A stretch of 64,000 nucleotides of DNA from CAWEYO01 sp963813315 (lineage in GTDB: Bacteria > Pseudomonadota > Alphaproteobacteria > Rhizobiales > Rhizobiaceae). The stretch is from positions 124,001 to 188,000 of the forward strand of contig CAWEYO010000022.1 of NCBI GenBank assembly GCA_963813315.1, written 5' to 3'. The position numbers were made by a program, and so were the translations under genes. The notes below the pieces were generated by a model. It saw only the letters and a list, made by a program, of their open reading frames with translations, ran no database searches and was not told the origin of the DNA. Of the stretch, positions 24,560-33,176 are shown piece after piece (the first letter of the stretch is position 1; each line of letters opens with the position of its first letter).

Positions 24560-24671
24560 TTGAACCCCTCGATTGGATCGGCACGGCACCGCACCGTCCA
24601 GAAACAGGGAGTTTATACACGCGCGCTCTAATTTAAAACTCCCTCAGTTGATGCAATAAACAGATGAATTG

Positions 24672-26057
24672 CTAATTCCCTGGCGGTATTTGTGGAGATT
24701 CTACCTCTTTCGGCGCGTCCATCGTCACGACTTCCACAGTATCCCTTGGTCGCAGCCGCGTATTTGCGTCAACCACAAGCTTTTGCGAACCTCCATTTCC
24801 TTCGCGGACGACCGAGAACGTAGGCTTTGGCCGCATATCGTTCTCGCGGGCTGCCAGGATCGCTGGCGTAGTGGTCGTCGCTTCAGTGATCAGCAATGCC
24901 GATGTGCGCATCTGAACTTTCGCATGTTCAAGTTTTGGCCGCACGTCTTGCAGATCTTTCTCGATCTCGGAAATCCGAGTGCTTCGCACGTCCTCGCCAT
25001 CGCGTTCTGCCTTTTTCAGAGCCTGTTTGCTGCGGACGGATGCAATTTCGAGGTCAAGGAGTTTCGATTCCGCGTCGGCGACCTCACGCTGCAATGACAT
25101 CTGTCGAGAACTTACTGCCAGCCCTTTCTCGCGCAGCGAGACGACCCCTTTCAATTCTTCCGTTGAGAGCTTGATCTGCACGTGTTGCGACTTGATCTTA
25201 TCATCGAGGGTGGTGATCTCCTGTTCGTTGAGGGCCTGGATATCCTTCAGCGTCGCGAGTTGGGAGCGGAGCGTCGAGCTGCGTGCCATCATGAAGCCGA
25301 GCTCCTCCTTCGCGATAGCCGCAGCCTTCGGGTCCTCTCGGAATTCTGCGGGTATTTCGAAACTATCCTTGCCTTCCAGTTCGGCTTCAAGGCGCGCTTG
25401 CCGCACCAGCAGCCTGGTGTAATCGAGCTCGGCCTCCTCCAAGTCTCCGGAAGAGGCGATCCGATCCCGCTCCAGCCGCATGAAGGCAGTATCCGCCTTG
25501 CGCAAGAATCCGCCGGCCATGCTGACGGCCTGGAGCACGGTCATGCTGGGGCTGTAGGCAACTGCACCCGGCTGTTGTACGTCGCCCAGGACGTAGATGG
25601 ATCCATAGGATTCAATGGTGACGCTGACAGATGGCGCGTTCATAATGCCGGTCTGCTTTTGAAGTCCCTCGGCGATCTCCTTCGACAGTTCCGCGGTAGT
25701 CTTGCCCTCCACCACAAACTCGCCGCCGAGCGGCACCGATATCGTGCCGTTATTGATCAGATAGCTTCCGGTCAGTGCCTCCCATTCTTTGTACTGCCCC
25801 TCCCCCTGCCGCCATTCGACGACGCGCAGGTTGATTTTGTCGTGAGCGCTGAGGCGATACTCGTCCGCGCGGGATGGTTGCGGCGAAAGCCCTGTGGCGA
25901 GCAAGGATGCCGCGAACAACGTCGCAGAAACTGCGCTTCGTCGGGCGCCCTGACGGAGCGCACCCACCATGCGGCTTCTGCATCCGGCAATGGAGGCGGC
26001 AACTGCGGTGAAACTGACCGTCAGCGCGAGGTTGCGGGGCCTGTTGAAGTCGATCAT
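24672..26057 (-). CDS. ExoF-like polysaccharide export protein
   Basis: Outer-membrane polysaccharide export (OPX/Wza family) component, 461 residues. After an N-terminal signal region (hydrophobic stretch about 38-52, ending PSRADEYRLSAHD) comes the polysaccharide export domain (INLRVVEWRQGEGQY to VTIESYGSIYVLGDVQQPGAV) with an SLBB-type segment (AVAYSPSMTVLQAVSMAGG). A long coiled coil follows (about 235-400), as in Sinorhizobium ExoF, and then a short C-terminal domain. AAGGA 8 nt before the ATG at 26057 decides the start; the frame is open to 26213. Divergent from the GH16 gene. Predicted to form the exit channel with the ExoP-like protein. Confidence 0.85.
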   Translation of the reverse strand: MIDFNRPRNLALTVSFTAVAASIAGCRSRMVGALRQGARRSAVSATLFAASLLATGLSPQPSRADEYRLSAHDKINLRVVEWRQGEGQYKEWEALTGSYLINNGTISVPLGGEFVVEGKTTAELSKEIAEGLQKQTGIMNAPSVSVTIESYGSIYVLGDVQQPGAVAYSPSMTVLQAVSMAGGFLRKADTAFMRLERDRIASSGDLEEAELDYTRLLVRQARLEAELEGKDSFEIPAEFREDPKAAAIAKEELGFMMARSSTLRSQLATLKDIQALNEQEITTLDDKIKSQHVQIKLSTEELKGVVSLREKGLAVSSRQMSLQREVADAESKLLDLEIASVRSKQALKKAERDGEDVRSTRISEIEKDLQDVRPKLEHAKVQMRTSALLITEATTTTPAILAARENDMRPKPTFSVVREGNGGSQKLVVDANTRLRPRDTVEVVTMDAPKEVESPQIPPGN

Positions 26058-26317
26058 GGCATTGTCCTTGTGGTTACGCGCCACGACGATTCCGCTGAAC
26101 AAGCCTGCCAGCATAAGGGAACCGCCGAAGACGGCATTTAGCACATAATCCTGAGTAAATCTTGTCAACAACAACAACGCATGACCCTTTCGATGCTTCA
26201 CAAGCATTATCACAAAGCTGTTACAATTTCCGCAACTTATATTGTCATAGACACTTTCCAGTCACGGTTTTAAACTATACATTGCTCAGACGAAGCTCTT
26301 GGACAATCGGAGAAGTC

Positions 26318-27139
26318 ATGAGACATTCCATGCTCCAACTGATGATGGCGACGATGCTCTGCACGGTCGGACTTCTGCCGGGAGAAGCGCTGACCGCGGG
26401 CGCGGGAACTGCCGATCCGCGCGGCATCGACCTTTCGGGCTACACGCTGACTTTCGACGAGGAATTCGAGCGGCTTGACGTTTCGTCCTGGGGTCCAGGC
26501 ACACGCTGGATCGCCCACACACCCTGGAACGGGGATTTCGGCGATGCCAAGTTCACTGATCCCGGCCCGGATTTTCCCTTCACGGTTCGCGACGGTATTC
26601 TCAGGATCGAGGCGCGAAACAAGGAGGGATCCGGCTGGCAATCCGGCCTTCTGGCCTCCGTCGACATGAACAATGACGGGTTCACGCAGTCCTATGGATA
26701 CTTCGAGACGCGGGCAAAGTTTCCTGCCGGACCCGGTGTCTGGCCGGCTTTCTGGCTCATAGGCCGGACGAAAGCCTATACCGCCGAGATCGATGTCGTC
26801 GAGCACCATGGCGAATTTCCCGAGCGCTTTACCAGCGCGGTCCACGTGTGGGACCGCCTCGGAAAGAACCGCAACGTCACCGTTCGTCATCCAACCGCGG
26901 TGCCGGCGGGTTCCCTTTCGACGGACTTCCATACGTATGGCGTCAGTGTCGAGGAAGACTTCATTCGCGTGTTCTTCGACCGCCGTGAAGTCTGGGCGAC
27001 GCCTACGCCGGCCGAGCACCGGATGCCTAAGTACATTCTCCTCGACCTGGCGCTGGGCAGCGGTTTTTCGATCAAGGACACGCCGAATCCGTCCTTTATG
27101 CTCGTTGACTACGTCAAGGTTTGGGAGCGGCGGCGCTGA
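26318..27139 (+). CDS. Secreted glycoside hydrolase family 16 glycanase
   Basis: 273-residue exported enzyme: signal peptide (LQLMMATMLCTVGLLPGEALT), then a GH16 jelly roll (about 38-270). The catalytic motif Glu157-Ile-Asp159-Val-Val-Glu162 (AEIDVVEHHG) is intact, with supporting motifs SYGYFETRAKFP and GVWPAFWLIG. The Sinorhizobium homologue ExoK is an endo-beta-1,3-1,4-glycanase that cuts nascent succinoglycan to control its chain length; a similar job on the polymer made here is inferred. It is the only plus-strand gene of the cluster before the Crp/Fnr gene, convergent with the glycosyltransferase that follows. Confidence 0.9.
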   Translation: MRHSMLQLMMATMLCTVGLLPGEALTAGAGTADPRGIDLSGYTLTFDEEFERLDVSSWGPGTRWIAHTPWNGDFGDAKFTDPGPDFPFTVRDGILRIEARNKEGSGWQSGLLASVDMNNDGFTQSYGYFETRAKFPAGPGVWPAFWLIGRTKAYTAEIDVVEHHGEFPERFTSAVHVWDRLGKNRNVTVRHPTAVPAGSLSTDFHTYGVSVEEDFIRVFFDRREVWATPTPAEHRMPKYILLDLALGSGFSIKDTPNPSFMLVDYVKVWERRR

Positions 27140-27177
27140 GCGGGTCATAGCCCGGCTATGGAAGGAAATTGCGCGGG

Positions 27178-28344
27178 TCAGCACGACAAGGACCTTCCAT
27201 CGGTGACGCGCTCCAAGACCGAAAGCAGGGTGTCGATTTGCCGACCCACCGCGATCTGGCCTCGCGTGGAATATTTGAGGGCGGCGCGTGAGAGATGTTC
27301 ATACAGCCGGTCATCGCGCCACATCCGCTTCAGTTCCTCGGCCCAGATGCTGGCCGGTGCCGCCGGGTCCACCAGTATGCCGCCAGGGCCAACGGATTCC
27401 GGCAATGCGCCGATGCGGCTGGCCAGGACCGGAATCCCGCTGTAGTGCGCCTCGGTAGCGACACGCCCCCAGGTTTCTTCGCATTGACTTGGAATGAGGA
27501 GGATCTTCGTCTGGCGATAGATCGTGCGCATGTCGCTGGTTCGCTCGACAAGGGCGACATTTGCCAGGCGCTTGACCTGGCTCTCCAACTGGGCGGCCAT
27601 TCGCGATCCGAGCTGCCATGCCCTGACAAATCGAAATGGGATGTCCGGACACAGCGCCGCCATCGCAAGCGCCTTCAACGCCCCTTTTTCCGGCACCGGA
27701 TTTACGAATGTAACGAAGCGCCGGAACGATTCGACCCTGTAGCGTTCGGGCTGGAAGATCGGCGGCACGATGGTCGGCTTGACGCCCAGCCGGCGCTCGA
27801 CCAGTTCCGCGGTGAACCCGGAGTTCGCGAAGCAGGCTCGGAAAGGCAGATCCGCCGAGCCAGGCCATGGCTCTGCTGTACGTTGAAAGTCGAGGCCATG
27901 AAAATAGGCGACGGCGGGAACGCCTCTGTTCTCGAAGTTCGTCGCCATTTCAATCATCCTGCCGTTCTGAACTATGACAACGGCCGGCAAGCGCATTCCT
28001 CTGGGATTTCCCCAAGGCGTGCGCGAACGAAAGACTTCGTAGCCAAGCTGACTGTCCGACGTCACGCCGCTCTGTCTCAACCCGGCGGAAACAAGCGCAC
28101 GCGCTCCGAAGGCGTCCTTGAGCGAAAGTTTGGCGAGCACAGCCGTAGAGATTCTGCGTGCGTTCAATTCCAGCGCCAGCTCATGCGTGTTGACCTGAAG
28201 CCCGCCCGTCACCTGCGGCAGGTGGGGCGTTCCGCTTGCCAACAGAATATCGATCCTGTCGGCGACAGTGCCGGCCGCCAAGTGGCCAGCCCATGGCGGC
28301 GTCTCGAAACGCTCGCTCAGCATTTTGCCGAAAGAAACAGCCAT
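27178..28344 (-). CDS. Glycosyltransferase family 4 (terminal gene of EPS operon)
   Basis: 388-residue GT-B fold glycosyltransferase that would transfer an activated sugar to the lipid-linked repeat unit on the cytoplasmic face. The C-terminal half has the GT4 donor-site region: LLIPSQCEETWGRVATEAHYSGIPVLASRIGALPESVGPGG, with the conserved E-x7-E-like pair. The N-terminal half shows TPHLPQVTGGLQVNTHELA, the glycine-rich acceptor loop. It is the last gene of the minus-strand EPS run, 100 nt after the preceding one. Donor and acceptor cannot be predicted. Confidence 0.83.
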   Translation of the reverse strand: MAVSFGKMLSERFETPPWAGHLAAGTVADRIDILLASGTPHLPQVTGGLQVNTHELALELNARRISTAVLAKLSLKDAFGARALVSAGLRQSGVTSDSQLGYEVFRSRTPWGNPRGMRLPAVVIVQNGRMIEMATNFENRGVPAVAYFHGLDFQRTAEPWPGSADLPFRACFANSGFTAELVERRLGVKPTIVPPIFQPERYRVESFRRFVTFVNPVPEKGALKALAMAALCPDIPFRFVRAWQLGSRMAAQLESQVKRLANVALVERTSDMRTIYRQTKILLIPSQCEETWGRVATEAHYSGIPVLASRIGALPESVGPGGILVDPAAPASIWAEELKRMWRDDRLYEHLSRAALKYSTRGQIAVGRQIDTLLSVLERVTDGRSLSC

Positions 28345-28444
28345 TGTTGTTCACCCATGCGGCGTTTGCTCATCAAGAGGGCGTATTGTTTCGACCCATC
28401 CCTGCGTCGGCCCGAAGGTCGGAATCGATCGCGAGGTTCGAGGC

Positions 28445-29749
28445 TCAATGACGAGCGGCATGAAGCACCTCCACGTAGATATCGAGCAGCTGGTCCGTCC
28501 ATTGCGTTGGATTTGGTGCGAAATGGCGAGAGCGTGAATACGCCGCCTTACTCATGGCGAGCACGAGCGCATTGTCATTTGCCATCCGCCCCAGGACAGC
28601 GGCCAGCGCGCCAACATCGTACGTGTTGACGGTGAGGCCGAAGTTCCCGGTCTCGACCTCGCTGGCGATCATCGCGAAACGCGGCATCACCACGGGGACC
28701 CCTGCTGCCATGGCCTCGAACGCAGCAAGGCCGAAGGGCTCGCGCATCCGGCTCGGCATCACGAGAACACGCGCGTTTTTCAATTCCTTGACGATTTCCG
28801 TCCGCGACAGCCGTCCAAGTCGCACCGCGCTGGGGTTGATCGAGGCGATTTCCTCTCGGAGCGGCCCATCACCGATGAAGCGGACTGGCACATCGGCCTG
28901 CCTTGCCGCGCGTGCCAGGAGGTCCGGTCCCTTGTCGAGATCGAGCCGGCCGAGAAAGATGAAGTTGCGGTTGCGCTCAGCTCTGACGCGCGCATCCGGC
29001 CACGGCTCGACCGCGTTGCGCAGGACCCGGACTGACCGGGTGTCGACGCCGCCGCGTATCAGGTGCGGCAGCATCCCGTCGTGGACCGCAACAACAGCGC
29101 CTACCTGATTTGGCTCGAACCGGACAAGGCCGCGCCGTATCGCCTGGCGGGCGGTCCGCCAGATTTTCTGTGTACGGCTCCGCCGGTCGCAATGTGTCGC
29201 GAGGCAGTCGAATGAAAGCGGCGTTCGCTCGCAGGGGGATTGGGTTTGATAGTCGAAATATCCGCCATTCGGACAGACGAGGAAGAAATCGTGAGCGTGG
29301 ATGACGAGACGGGACGCAACGGGTTTCAACGCGGCAAAGATTGACGGCGAAAGGATCTTCGACCAACCGTGCAGGTGGTAGATCGTGCCGGGCGAGTCGT
29401 ATGCTTTGATCCACCTGGCAATGCGCGTTGCGGTGTGGCGGTTGTACAGGCCCCTTGCAACGGAGCTCAGCGGCGCGTCGACGATGTGCACGCCCCTCAG
29501 CGGCTCGACCCTGGTAGCAGAGCTTGAAAAGCCGATCCCGTCGTCGCCGCAGATGAAGACCGTCTTTAATCCGCGCTCCTCGAGATGTCGAAGCATTTCA
29601 AGAACCATGCCGGTCGCGCCGCCTTTGGCGACAGATGCATCGTTGATGACAACGACCTGATCGATGGCGTCAGCGGACGCCGGCAACAATGCCGGCATCG
29701 CATTTGCCGCCTTCGGGAAAGTAACTGCCGGAATCGAAATCGCGCTCAT
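28445..29749 (-). CDS. Glycosyltransferase family 4
   Basis: 434-residue GT-B glycosyltransferase. Features: N-terminal INDASVAKGGATGMVLEM, the linker YHLHGWSKILSPSIF, and a C-terminal GT4 domain (NFIFLGRLDLDKGPDLLARA, then RVLVMPSRMREPFGLAAFEAMAAGVPVV) with the donor-binding Glu pair. The ATG at 29749 overlaps the stop of the preceding gene as ATGA, so translation is coupled; the frame open to 29914 is not used. Member of the EPS operon; sugar specificity unknown. Confidence 0.86.
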   Translation of the reverse strand: MSAISIPAVTFPKAANAMPALLPASADAIDQVVVINDASVAKGGATGMVLEMLRHLEERGLKTVFICGDDGIGFSSSATRVEPLRGVHIVDAPLSSVARGLYNRHTATRIARWIKAYDSPGTIYHLHGWSKILSPSIFAALKPVASRLVIHAHDFFLVCPNGGYFDYQTQSPCERTPLSFDCLATHCDRRSRTQKIWRTARQAIRRGLVRFEPNQVGAVVAVHDGMLPHLIRGGVDTRSVRVLRNAVEPWPDARVRAERNRNFIFLGRLDLDKGPDLLARAARQADVPVRFIGDGPLREEIASINPSAVRLGRLSRTEIVKELKNARVLVMPSRMREPFGLAAFEAMAAGVPVVMPRFAMIASEVETGNFGLTVNTYDVGALAAVLGRMANDNALVLAMSKAAYSRSRHFAPNPTQWTDQLLDIYVEVLHAARH

Positions 29750-30687
29750 AGGGACAGGATTCGCAATGGAGAAAGCCGCCCGGTGACAACGTCGGCGAGG
29801 GCCATGAGGTTGCCGCGGGCGCGTCCGGCCCGATCCACATAAGGCTCGGGACTGATCATGCCCCGGAGGTTTGCCGCAACATTGCGGCTGGCGAGATAGA
29901 GAGCCCGGCGCCACGAATAGCTGCCTTTGCGCACCAGATAGATGGGGTTGGCGATCTGCGAATAGCCGAGCCGAACGCCGGACTGGCGACCGGACTTGGT
30001 GCCGAGATGGATCCCGCGGGCGTTTGGGACCGCGACGACCCGGCCGTACTTCGCGATGCGCCGGCTGAAGTCCACGTCCTCCAGCCAGCCATACAGCGGC
30101 AGATCTTCGTCAAACAGGACGCCATGCATGGAGGCTACCGCCAGGCGGACAGCCATGTTGCAGCCATATCCGTTGTAGACATCCCGGATATCTTCCGCAG
30201 CGAGCGGTTCCTCGTCATATCCGGCGAGATGAGCCAGGGCCTGGTCGAAGTCGAGCCCCGGCCCCCGAATTCCGTCCTGAATGACGTGGCCCGTGGTCAT
30301 CACCACGTCGGGGTTTCGTGCAAAGACAGAAAGCGTTTCCTGCAAGTAAGCCCTGCCGGGCAGGAAATCGTCGTCCATATAGACGAGTACGTCGGTCCTG
30401 TTGCCGGCCGCTTCAAGGATGACGTTCCGCTGTCGCGTGAGTCCGCGCGGACCGCAGAGGATGAAGCTGGTCGGGAAGCGCTCCGCGATGCCTGCCACAT
30501 CGGACGCAGCCGGCGCGCAAACAAAGACCGCATCCGGGCGGCGAAGCTGATTTGTCAGCAGCCCGACAGCCTTCAGAACCATGCCGGCCCGCCCGGCGGT
30601 TGCTATGCCGACGGCGACCTTGAGGCGCGCGGCATCACCGGGGTGAACCCGCTCATGTGTTTGCGGCAAACGGGGCGCGGCGGTCAT
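29746..30687 (-). CDS. Glycosyltransferase family 2
   Basis: 313-residue GT-A glycosyltransferase. The start VAVGIATAGRAGMVLKAV and the metal-binding DxD region LVYMDDDFLPGRAYL are typical of GT2; the acceptor region has YGWLEDVDFSRRIAKYGRV with the ED motif of the catalytic base. It begins at the ATG at 30687, preceded by GGGGAG, one base after the stop of the methyltransferase gene. Predicted to add a sugar to the EPS repeat unit at the inner membrane. Confidence 0.87.
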   Translation of the reverse strand: MTAAPRLPQTHERVHPGDAARLKVAVGIATAGRAGMVLKAVGLLTNQLRRPDAVFVCAPAASDVAGIAERFPTSFILCGPRGLTRQRNVILEAAGNRTDVLVYMDDDFLPGRAYLQETLSVFARNPDVVMTTGHVIQDGIRGPGLDFDQALAHLAGYDEEPLAAEDIRDVYNGYGCNMAVRLAVASMHGVLFDEDLPLYGWLEDVDFSRRIAKYGRVVAVPNARGIHLGTKSGRQSGVRLGYSQIANPIYLVRKGSYSWRRALYLASRNVAANLRGMISPEPYVDRAGRARGNLMALADVVTGRLSPLRILSL

Positions 30688-30688
30688 T

Positions 30689-31330
30689 TCAACTCCCCTT
30701 CGCCGGCTCGACGGGCGCTTTCTGCGCGAAGGCCCAGACCATGACGGGAAAGTCGGGTTCGTTTGCCAGGGACCCTGTGAAGCCCCGTTTCGGCCATCTC
30801 TTGAAATTGGCCTTGAGACAGGCGCGATTTCCCCATGAGTCAGTTTGAATGCGATCAGCCTCGAAACCGGCTTCCTGAAGAAGATGCGAGAGGCCGGTGG
30901 TCGTCCAACGGCTGCAGTCGATCGGCGAATTGTGCACGCGAAGCAGAAATGGCGTGGCGATGATGAAATGGCCGCCTGGCCGCACCATCTCGTGGACGTT
31001 CTTCGCGGCCCGCAGCGGCCACGGCAGATGCTCGAACACTTGATCGGCGATGACGACATCGAATTTGCGTGGAAGCGTTTCGGCGCAGATGTCAAAATCA
31101 GGGTATTCAGTCGTTGTATAGGATCTGAAATTGAACTCGCGGCGCCACTGAACGCCGCCAGAAATTTCGAGAACGTCGAGGCGTTCGGGTCCGAGTTGGC
31201 GCAGGAATTTGAACGACTGGCGGTACATCACGACACGAACCCAATCGACCGTGTCGTAGCCTATGGTTTGAAGCACGGTTCTCAGCCGGCGCTTGACCTC
31301 AGGGTGATGGTGGATCGAAAAGAGGCTCAT
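30689..31330 (-). CDS. SAM-dependent methyltransferase (class I)
   Basis: 213-residue methyltransferase of the Methyltransf_11 type. The SAM-binding region is somewhat unusual (LDVLEISGGVQWR in place of the glycine-rich loop), followed by FDVVIADQVFEHLPWPLRAAKN and MVRPGGHFIIATPF, the usual motif II-III region. Its ATG shares a base with the TAA of the ExoP-like gene, so it is coupled to it. In an EPS operon it may methylate a sugar of the repeat unit or act on the chain end; neither can be shown from sequence. Confidence 0.8.
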   Translation of the reverse strand: MSLFSIHHHPEVKRRLRTVLQTIGYDTVDWVRVVMYRQSFKFLRQLGPERLDVLEISGGVQWRREFNFRSYTTTEYPDFDICAETLPRKFDVVIADQVFEHLPWPLRAAKNVHEMVRPGGHFIIATPFLLRVHNSPIDCSRWTTTGLSHLLQEAGFEADRIQTDSWGNRACLKANFKRWPKRGFTGSLANEPDFPVMVWAFAQKAPVEPAKGS

Positions 31331-33156
31331 TACGCCTTCCTCTTTTCCTGCCGCTGCTTCCCGGGAACAGCATTGAGGACAATCCCGACAATACGCCCAC
31401 CGACATTCTGTAGCGCGTCGATCCCTTCCTCCAGACCATCGAGTTTGGTGACGCCTGCGCGCGCCACGAGGACAACCGCATCAAGAAGGGGCGCAACGGC
31501 GCGGGCGTCGGCGGAGTCTTTCAGGGCAGGAAGGTCGACTATCGTGATATCGAACCACTTCTTGAAATTAGCCAGAGACAAGGATGCGCGCTGGGACGAG
31601 AGCCTGTCGCCTGGCGACGCACCGTCGTCGAAAGGCCCTACCGGCAGGACGGTCAGATACTCCTGTTGGTCGGTCTTCAGGAGCGAGTAAGGGTCGGCAC
31701 TGGTCAGAAGTTCGCTCAGTGTCTTCGCTCCCTCCGGGGCGAAACAGCGGCTGACGGTCGGGTTTGAGGCGCAAGTGTCGATCAGCAGGGTCCGTGAGCC
31801 CGAGGCCGCGTGCAGGAGCGCCAGATTGGCAGCGACCGTCGTTGTTCCGGATGCTCCATGGATGCCGACGATACCGATGACACTGATCTTCCGCTGATGG
31901 CATAGGCCGGCAAGGGTTGCTTTCAGCTCGCGAAAGTCCCGTAGAAGGACCGCTCGCGATTTTTGCCGGCTACCCGCCGGTTTTTGCTGAGAAGCTTCGG
32001 CTCGTCGCACCGCGACGATAGGAATAGGGGGAGATTTTTCAGGATTGCTCCGGGCGACGGGAACCAGGGAAACAGCTCCCAGGCACGGCAGGTCGGTTCC
32101 CTTGGCAATGTCGGACAGTGAGGAAATCCTTCGGTTCATTGCCTGTCGAACCGAAGCTATCGCCGTGCCCGCGACGATGCCAAGCAACGCCGCGAAGGCC
32201 ATGATGATGGTCGACTTGGGCTCGGTCTTCGTGAGGGGCGCCGTGGCCTGCGTAACAAAACGCGCGTCCGAAACGGGGTAGGAGATCCGTTGCCTCGTTT
32301 CAGCCCAGCGCTCCAGGAATCCTTCATAGACCTTGCGATAGGTATCGGCGACGCTTTGCAACTCACTGAGCTTGAACTGGCCGCCGGCCGTCTGCGAGCC
32401 ATCGCCCTGTACCTTGAACTGCTCCACCGCCCGATCCGAGGCAAAGACCTGTTCGCGCAGTTCGCTCAGCCGCCCGGAGAGCCAATCGGCCGCCTGCGTC
32501 GCCGCGCTCGACTTCAACTCCACGTCCTTCGCGATGTAGGACCGTGCAATGGCGTTGGCGATCGTTGCGGCCTTCTCCGGATCGCTCGAGTTGAAGGCAA
32601 TGTCCAGAACCGAAGATTGGCCGACGCGACGGACCCAGAGACGGCCCCGCATCACGGCGATCAGGAACCGTTCCTTGTCGGCAGTGCTCGTCTCCATTTC
32701 CTTCGCAGGGTTGAACGCCAGCATGGCCTGGAGATCGGCCGAAGAGGCTGTCGCTAGCCACGACCGTATGATCGACGCGACCGTTGGAGACTGCGCCGCC
32801 AGCTCGGGATCATCGAGGAGGTTCAACTCCCGGATCGTCGAGCGAAGCACGTCGTCGGACTTGATGACCTCAATCTGGCCTTCGATCACGGCATCGTCAG
32901 GCAGGTTCGATGGTTGGTCTCCGGGTTGTTCCGCGTACATCCGCGTTATCAGCTGCGCCCTTGCCACATAACTGGGCGGAGTATTGAGGATGTAGAGAAG
33001 CGCAGTGCCGACAAAGAACACGCACGACAGGACGATGATCCACCAGTTTGAACGGAGAAAGGGCACAAGATCGCGAAGCCCGACAGTGCGTTGATGTGGC
33101 ACTGTGCCGGCAGCGGCACCCGGACCAAGATCGCTGGGGGAGATCTGCGTATACAT
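31330..33156 (-). CDS. ExoP/Wzz-like polysaccharide co-polymerase with degenerate P-loop
   Basis: 608-residue inner-membrane protein: N-terminal Wzz domain with one TM near 40-60 (WWIIVLSCVFFVGTALLYIL), periplasmic helical region (about 75-310), second TM (STIIMAFAALLGIVAGTAIA near 320), then a cytoplasmic ATPase-like domain (about 400-600). In bacterial tyrosine kinases of this group the Walker A motif contains GKS/T; here it reads GIHGASGTTT (about 430-440) without Lys. The C-terminus (PGKQRQEKRKA) has no Tyr cluster. So chain-length control is likely but autokinase activity is doubtful. It lies between the polymerase and methyltransferase genes with 20-nt and 1-nt junctions. Confidence 0.86.
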   Translation of the reverse strand: MYTQISPSDLGPGAAAGTVPHQRTVGLRDLVPFLRSNWWIIVLSCVFFVGTALLYILNTPPSYVARAQLITRMYAEQPGDQPSNLPDDAVIEGQIEVIKSDDVLRSTIRELNLLDDPELAAQSPTVASIIRSWLATASSADLQAMLAFNPAKEMETSTADKERFLIAVMRGRLWVRRVGQSSVLDIAFNSSDPEKAATIANAIARSYIAKDVELKSSAATQAADWLSGRLSELREQVFASDRAVEQFKVQGDGSQTAGGQFKLSELQSVADTYRKVYEGFLERWAETRQRISYPVSDARFVTQATAPLTKTEPKSTIIMAFAALLGIVAGTAIASVRQAMNRRISSLSDIAKGTDLPCLGAVSLVPVARSNPEKSPPIPIVAVRRAEASQQKPAGSRQKSRAVLLRDFRELKATLAGLCHQRKISVIGIVGIHGASGTTTVAANLALLHAASGSRTLLIDTCASNPTVSRCFAPEGAKTLSELLTSADPYSLLKTDQQEYLTVLPVGPFDDGASPGDRLSSQRASLSLANFKKWFDITIVDLPALKDSADARAVAPLLDAVVLVARAGVTKLDGLEEGIDALQNVGGRIVGIVLNAVPGKQRQEKRKA

Positions 33157-33176
33157 TGCTCAGGCGTCTCCGAGGC

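Noticed and set aside
27295..28629. 444-residue plus-strand open frame opposite the glycosyltransferase
   Set aside because: Antisense to a well-supported GT4 gene; long open shadows are common at this GC content.
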